A DNA stretch of 48,415 nucleotides from Verrucomicrobia bacterium ADurb.Bin006 (lineage in GTDB: Bacteria; Verrucomicrobiota; Verrucomicrobiia; Limisphaerales; J093): NCBI GenBank assembly GCA_002071485.1, contig MWFF01000050.1, forward strand, positions 1 to 48,415. The letters are read 5' to 3'. The notes beneath the pieces were generated by a model, which was given only the letters and a program-made list of their open reading frames with translations, made no database searches and was not told the DNA's origin. The translations under genes and the position numbers were made by a program. Below are positions 44,512 through 48,415 of this stretch, in pieces (within the stretch, counting starts at the first letter, position 1; each line of letters opens with the position of its first letter).

Positions 44512-45843
44512 GTGAACCGTATTCGCGATCCGCAATGGTGCCTGATCCTCGTTTTCCTCGGGATCATCGCCGGCGTGCCACTGACCCAAATGCTGCGCGA
44601 AGCTCGCCAGGAGGATGGCGTGCGCGCCTTCGAGGTGTTCAGCCAACCGCCCACATCGGCCCACCTCCGCGCGTACGAGCGGAGCCTGGAAGACGCCAAT
44701 TGGGTGGCACGGTCGTGCCGGCCATGGGTTCAGTTTGCACAATTTGCCTGGCTCAAGTACGGCGGCGAGAAGGCGGCCTTCGGAGAGCCGGGATGGTTTT
44801 TTTACAGGCCCGGCCTGAATGACATGCTCGCCCGAAAGGACACAATCAAAGCGGGCGGCATCACAAACGACCCTGTCTCGGCGATCGTGGACTATCGGGA
44901 TCAACTCGAGACGCGCGGCATACGGCTCATGGTCCTGCCGGTGCCCAACAAGGAGAGCGTGTACCCGGACCGCCTGACGGCCCGAGCCGAGCTCCGGCAC
45001 GGTCTGGTGGCGCCACGCACTCGGGAGGTGTTGGATCGGCTTCGTGCGGCCGACGTCGAGGTCGTGGACTTGTTCAATGCCTATTCCCAAGCCCGCCAAA
45101 GGCCAGATGCCGCATCCCAGGCTTCGCTGTATCTGGCGCAGGACACCCACTGGTCGCCGGCCGGTGTTCAGCTTGCCGCTCAAGTGGTGGCACGTCGGCT
45201 CGTCGAGTTGGGGTGGGTTCAGCCCGGCCAGGTCGAGTACAGCGAACGATCCACACCCATACGCCGGTTGGGCGACGTGTTGCGCATGCTCCAGGCGCCC
45301 ATTATCGAGCGTTGTGTCCGTCCCGAAGCGGTCCCCTGTGTTCAGGTGATTCGACGCGACAATGGAGAGTCTTACAAAGACGCGCCGGACAGCGAGGTGC
45401 TCGTGCTGGGCGACAGTTTCACGCGCATCTACGAGCGAGACGAGCCGGGTGCGGCGGGGTTCATTGCGCATCTGGCCAAGGAACTCAAGCGCCCGTTGAT
45501 GGGACTGGTCAACGACGGTGGCGGGTCGACATTGGTGCGTCGGGAACTTCGCGATCGCCCCGCATTCCTCATGAACAAAAAGGTGGTTCTCTGGGAATTT
45601 GTCGAACGGGACATTGGGCTGGGACTCGAAGGCTGGAAGCTTGTTCCGTTACCTCCGGCTGTCGAGTCACCTGGCCACGTACCTTTGAAGACTGTTCGGA
45701 AGGGCGCCGACGACGAGGCCGGCGATGACCTCCGCGCCCTCGATCGAGAAGTGATCCAGGTCGCTGCCCATCGAGATGTAGGCGCTCCCGCTGTCGCCGA
45801 GTTGGTTGAAGAGATCCGTGCTCAACTGGTTGAGGTCGACTAG
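44512..45843 (+). CDS. AlgJ/AlgX-like SGNH acetyltransferase partner
   Basis: A 443-residue protein with an uncleaved N-terminal membrane anchor (CLILVFLGIIAGVPLTQML) and an AlgJ/AlgX-type SGNH domain: GWFFYRPGLNDMLARKD, LMVLPVPNKESVYPDRL, the catalytic pair in LAQDTHWSPAGVQLAA (DxH), and VLVLGDSFTRIY (Ser). It would transfer acetyl from the MBOAT partner to a polysaccharide outside the membrane. GTG start six bases after the partner gene. The last 59 residues (after about 385, following WEFVERDIG) have no family character and run antisense through the end of the convergent GDSL gene, so the original stop may have been lost near 45688. Confidence 0.87.
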   Translation: MNRIRDPQWCLILVFLGIIAGVPLTQMLREARQEDGVRAFEVFSQPPTSAHLRAYERSLEDANWVARSCRPWVQFAQFAWLKYGGEKAAFGEPGWFFYRPGLNDMLARKDTIKAGGITNDPVSAIVDYRDQLETRGIRLMVLPVPNKESVYPDRLTARAELRHGLVAPRTREVLDRLRAADVEVVDLFNAYSQARQRPDAASQASLYLAQDTHWSPAGVQLAAQVVARRLVELGWVQPGQVEYSERSTPIRRLGDVLRMLQAPIIERCVRPEAVPCVQVIRRDNGESYKDAPDSEVLVLGDSFTRIYERDEPGAAGFIAHLAKELKRPLMGLVNDGGGSTLVRRELRDRPAFLMNKKVVLWEFVERDIGLGLEGWKLVPLPPAVESPGHVPLKTVRKGADDEAGDDLRALDREVIQVAAHRDVGAPAVAELVEEIRAQLVEVD

Positions 45844-46938
45844 ATCAGTCTGCAGATCGAACGCCACGTCCCTGACCGCGCTCGAGCGGTCGGCGTAGAC
45901 TGGCAACACTTTGCCATCGACGCCAAATGCCCTCTGGGCTGGCGGAGTCATCAGGATCGGGAGGCCGTCGAAACCGCGAATTGCCCCAACGATTGCCTTC
46001 AGATTGTCGGCATATTCCGCGAGCGTTGTTGTGCACTGGCCGCCTGTGCAGCCGTAAACATCAGCGTGGCCAAACTGAATCAGCACGAAGTCCGGTTTGA
46101 TCAGGAGCAGCTTCGCATGCTGCTCCGATGTGAGGTAGATCTTCGTGCTCAAGCCCGGCCAAGCGAGGTTCACGACGGTCGCGTCCGGTTTGAAGTCGTC
46201 ATAGATGCCTCTGCCCCACCCGGTTCCGTAAAAGCCCATAAAGTCCGACACGGTCGAATCCCCGATCAACACGACGACAATCGGTTCGAGTGGCACCCAC
46301 GGCGTCAGCCGAAAGAAACGCTTCGCGAACGATGGGTTGTCAATTCGATGGGAGAGCGCGCCCCAGACCGCGTCATCGAGGTCGACCCAGTTTCGCAGAT
46401 TCTCGCTTGCCTGAAACACATACCGAGTTTCGGGAGGCGCCGTTGCCCCGACCCACAATTCGCTCACGTTCTTAGCCAATCCGACCGGATAAGCATCCTC
46501 CAAGAGCCGTCGGTTGAGCCGCACAAGGTCATCTCCCTGCGGGTTGGCTGAGAGCAGGGCGACGGTTTCCGGGCGCAGGGTGATGCCAGCGAAGCGCTGG
46601 GGTGTGTGAAGCGACGGACCGCCCAGCAGGCCGTTGAGGTCCTCGACAAGGAGCGTTCGCAGAGGTTCGGGGGCGGAGCCGGAGCCTTCGTAACTGGCCA
46701 GAGTGGCTCGGGTGGGGCTGGACAACGCGGCGGTCAGCCACACGTCAAACGGTCTGACAGGGTCTTTCAACTTGCCCGCAAGCAGCGGCAGGTCAGTCAC
46801 ATCCTCCACTGAGAAGGGTGTGAAGACCTGGATCTCGCTCTTTCTGATGACGGAAAGCGATTGTCCGAGAGCGGCGTCGGCAAAGAGAGCCAACTCGAGC
46901 AGTAGCAGGATCGAACAGGCACGCAGATGAGCAGTCAT
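45667..46938 (-). CDS. Exported SGNH/GDSL hydrolase
   Basis: A 423-residue exported esterase-type protein: signal peptide (ACSILLLLELALFADAALG), an N-terminal region to about 150, a module about 155-215 (WVGATAPPETRYVFQASENL, ending KRFFRLTPW), then an SGNH hydrolase with block I VVLIGDSTVSDF, the oxyanion Gly/Asn region, block III VLIQFGHADVYG and block V DLDHFSIEGAEVIAG (Asp and His). This resembles rhamnogalacturonan acetylesterase-like enzymes that deacetylate polysaccharides. It is the last gene of a three-gene minus-strand operon (20 bases after the previous gene). Its 3' 177 bases overlap the end of the AlgJ-like gene on the other strand. Confidence 0.86.
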   Translation of the reverse strand: MTAHLRACSILLLLELALFADAALGQSLSVIRKSEIQVFTPFSVEDVTDLPLLAGKLKDPVRPFDVWLTAALSSPTRATLASYEGSGSAPEPLRTLLVEDLNGLLGGPSLHTPQRFAGITLRPETVALLSANPQGDDLVRLNRRLLEDAYPVGLAKNVSELWVGATAPPETRYVFQASENLRNWVDLDDAVWGALSHRIDNPSFAKRFFRLTPWVPLEPIVVVLIGDSTVSDFMGFYGTGWGRGIYDDFKPDATVVNLAWPGLSTKIYLTSEQHAKLLLIKPDFVLIQFGHADVYGCTGGQCTTTLAEYADNLKAIVGAIRGFDGLPILMTPPAQRAFGVDGKVLPVYADRSSAVRDVAFDLQTDLVDLNQLSTDLFNQLGDSGSAYISMGSDLDHFSIEGAEVIAGLVVGALPNSLQRYVAR

Positions 46939-46958
46939 GCGGGGTGGAGTCGGAGGTT

Positions 46959-47648
46959 TCAGAAACCGAGGACTTGCGGGCGTTGTTCGAAAATCTGGGC
47001 GACGTTGTCCTTGGTGACGATGAGAGGATCGCCGGACTGGCCATCCTCGAACACCGCAGCCAGGAGCTTGCCCCGCCGAAAGGCTGCGACAACATCCGAA
47101 GGCCCGCCGATCAGACGCAAATCGGGCATCAGCAACGCAAAGCAGCGCGGGTCCTTCTCATCCCAGATCCTCAGACTCTGCACCTCCGCCGGCAGTCCGA
47201 TCAAACTCACGATGACATGGCATTCGGGATGCGTCGCGGCCAGTCGATCCACCGAGTCGGGCTGCATCAGGAAACTCAGGGGCGTCGGGGAGTCAGGCGG
47301 GATGATGACGGATTGAGGATTGGTGAAGTACTCCGGTCGAATCTCCGGAAAAACGACCTTCACGGTGGAGCCCCCGCCCAATCCCTTGGTGAGGCCGCGC
47401 AGCCCGACTCGCTCGTATCGGCTCTTTTCGTTCAGGAATCCTGACTCCTTGGCGAACGGGTTCGAGAGCACAAGGACCTTGCTGTGCGGGCGCAGTTTGG
47501 CGATTTGGGCGCCCAGTGTCTCCATCTCACGCTGGCGTCCGCCCAAGGCGGCGCCCTTCTGGCCCGACGGATGCACGAGCACTGCGATCGCCGCGACGGC
47601 GACCGCCGCGAACGCCAGAGCCACAAACACGTTCCGTTTCACGCTCAC
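46959..47648 (-). CDS. Exported or anchored protein of unknown function
   Basis: A 229-residue protein with an N-terminal membrane segment or signal ([19 protein letters not shown]). I do not recognise the family. Mature sequence features: [28 protein letters not shown], a hydrophobic strand [10 protein letters not shown], and [20 protein letters not shown] near the end; the overall look is a small alpha/beta protein. The GTG at 47648 overlaps the stop of the prepilin-like gene by four bases (GTGA), so the two are translationally coupled; a second GTG at 47642 is possible. It probably acts with the prepilin-like protein and the SGNH hydrolase encoded in the same operon. Confidence 0.75.
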   Translation of the reverse strand: MSVKRNVFVALAFAAVAVAAIAVLVHPSGQKGAALGGRQREMETLGAQIAKLRPHSKVLVLSNPFAKESGFLNEKSRYERVGLRGLTKGLGGGSTVKVVFPEIRPEYFTNPQSVIIPPDSPTPLSFLMQPDSVDRLAATHPECHVIVSLIGLPAEVQSLRIWDEKDPRCFALLMPDLRLIGGPSDVVAAFRRGKLLAAVFEDGQSGDPLIVTKDNVAQIFEQRPQVLGF

Positions 47649-48328
47649 GGAACGTAGCCAGGAATCAGGTCTTGACCGAACAGGGCGTTGATGCCCAGGG
47701 GCTCCAAACGCGCTCGTTTCATCCCCTCGGCATGACCGTCCATGCACCAGACATTGGCCGCACGGTTGTGTCGGGCATGCACTTCTTCAGTCGCGTTGGT
47801 GCGAAACGTGTGGAACTGCACGCTCCCAAACCCCATGCGGCCCCGGCTGGTCGTGTCGGCCAGATGCACATATTCGGTCGGAGCGACAATCGACGTGAGA
47901 AGAACCTCCTGGTGGAACTCGCCCATGGTCACCGATTCCGGCGGATCCGACCAGACGCCGTAGGTGCGAAACCAGTTCGTGCACTCACGGGGTGGGTAGG
48001 AGGGGCAAATGAACACTTCGCGCGAGCCGACATTCTGATTGGAGTAGAGGAGCCCGCCCCAGGTGAACTGGGTGTCGAGCGGTGAGGAGATTTGGATGCG
48101 GTTCTTGTGTTCGTCAGCGTAAAGTTGGGCGGAGAGCCCAACCTGCTTGAGGTTGTTCATGCAGTGGGTTTGCTTTGCCTTGGCCTTCGCCTGGCTGAGC
48201 GCGGGCAACAGCAGACCCGCCAGAATCGCGATGATGGCGATGACAACCAGAAGCTCAATCAGCGTAAAACCGCCCGCGTCCGGGCGAAACCAGCGCGTCT
48301 TGCCACGCTCTTGGGTGCGCTTCGTCAT
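47645..48328 (-). CDS. Prepilin-like exported protein, H-X9-DG type
   Basis: A 227-residue protein with a 19-residue basic N-terminus and the leader [21 protein letters not shown]. The mature region starts [16 protein letters not shown], contains [18 protein letters not shown], and ends with the H-X9-DG type [19 protein letters not shown] before a short tail. It is the first gene of a three-gene operon with the unknown exported protein and the SGNH/GDSL hydrolase. Shared layout with the genes at 16176 and 37885. About 87 bases remain to the window edge, with no feature seen. Confidence 0.9.
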   Translation of the reverse strand: MTKRTQERGKTRWFRPDAGGFTLIELLVVIAIIAILAGLLLPALSQAKAKAKQTHCMNNLKQVGLSAQLYADEHKNRIQISSPLDTQFTWGGLLYSNQNVGSREVFICPSYPPRECTNWFRTYGVWSDPPESVTMGEFHQEVLLTSIVAPTEYVHLADTTSRGRMGFGSVQFHTFRTNATEEVHARHNRAANVWCMDGHAEGMKRARLEPLGINALFGQDLIPGYVP

Positions 48329-48415
48329 TCGGCTCTCCCTCTAGCAGCCTGTCGGACTTAGATCGAGAAGCAAGTGAGGGTGATGGTGGTAGGAGTCGTG
48401 GTAGCTGAGATCACG

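Overview
The window is about 48 kb of GC-rich bacterial DNA carrying roughly 28 real protein genes on both strands, plus several broken genes and four families of short interspersed repeats. The gene content suggests the phylum Verrucomicrobiota, most likely a Pedosphaera/Limisphaera-type lineage. The reasons are three solitary prepilin-like proteins with the [18 protein letters not shown] leader (two with an H-X9-DG-type C-terminus), a giant lamin-tail/CotH exported protein, formylglycine-enzyme-fold exported proteins, and a recurrent C-terminal module ending in (R)RFYRL-like residues. This placement is inference from families; no rRNA or tRNA was recognised.

Left part (1-9.1 kb): enolase, a relic of a group II intron maturase, translation initiation factor IF-3 with an apparent one-base frameshift, a cold-inducible-type RRM RNA-binding protein, and two adjacent B12-binding radical SAM genes, the second with a STAS-like tail. 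Between them lie repeats and the remains of a DUF4338/DruA-like insertion element with palindromic ends.

Centre-left (9-24 kb): a minus-strand run of metallo-beta-lactamase/beta-CASP nuclease, glycogen phosphorylase and an orphan secretin-domain protein; divergent to it a CCA-adding/poly(A)-polymerase-family enzyme; a prepilin-like gene divergent from a TolC-type efflux protein, which overlaps a hotdog thioesterase tail to tail. Then comes a plus-strand cluster: phosphate acetyltransferase, a separate P-loop/DRTGG protein matching the regulatory half of long Pta, histidinol-phosphate aminotransferase, and a VapBC-like toxin-antitoxin pair.

Centre-right (24-40 kb): mostly envelope and exported proteins on the minus strand: a 1379-residue membrane protein that looks like two related halves, a fragment of a DUF4091-like glycoside-hydrolase gene, a 1755-residue lamin-tail/CotH protein, a membrane-anchored PHP-domain protein, a PQQ-type beta-propeller and a prepilin-like protein. 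A divergent SGNH-like exported protein follows.

Right part (40-48.4 kb): two convergent formylglycine-enzyme-fold exported proteins that lack the first active-site cysteine, an AlgI-type membrane O-acyltransferase with its AlgJ/AlgX-like SGNH partner, and a minus-strand three-gene operon (prepilin-like, unknown exported protein, SGNH/GDSL esterase). Together the right half reads as a surface/exopolysaccharide decoration region. The most unusual signals are the repeat families (one a 166-bp element with two palindromes in series), the small beta-type module shared by five different exported proteins, and the duplicated 1379-residue protein.
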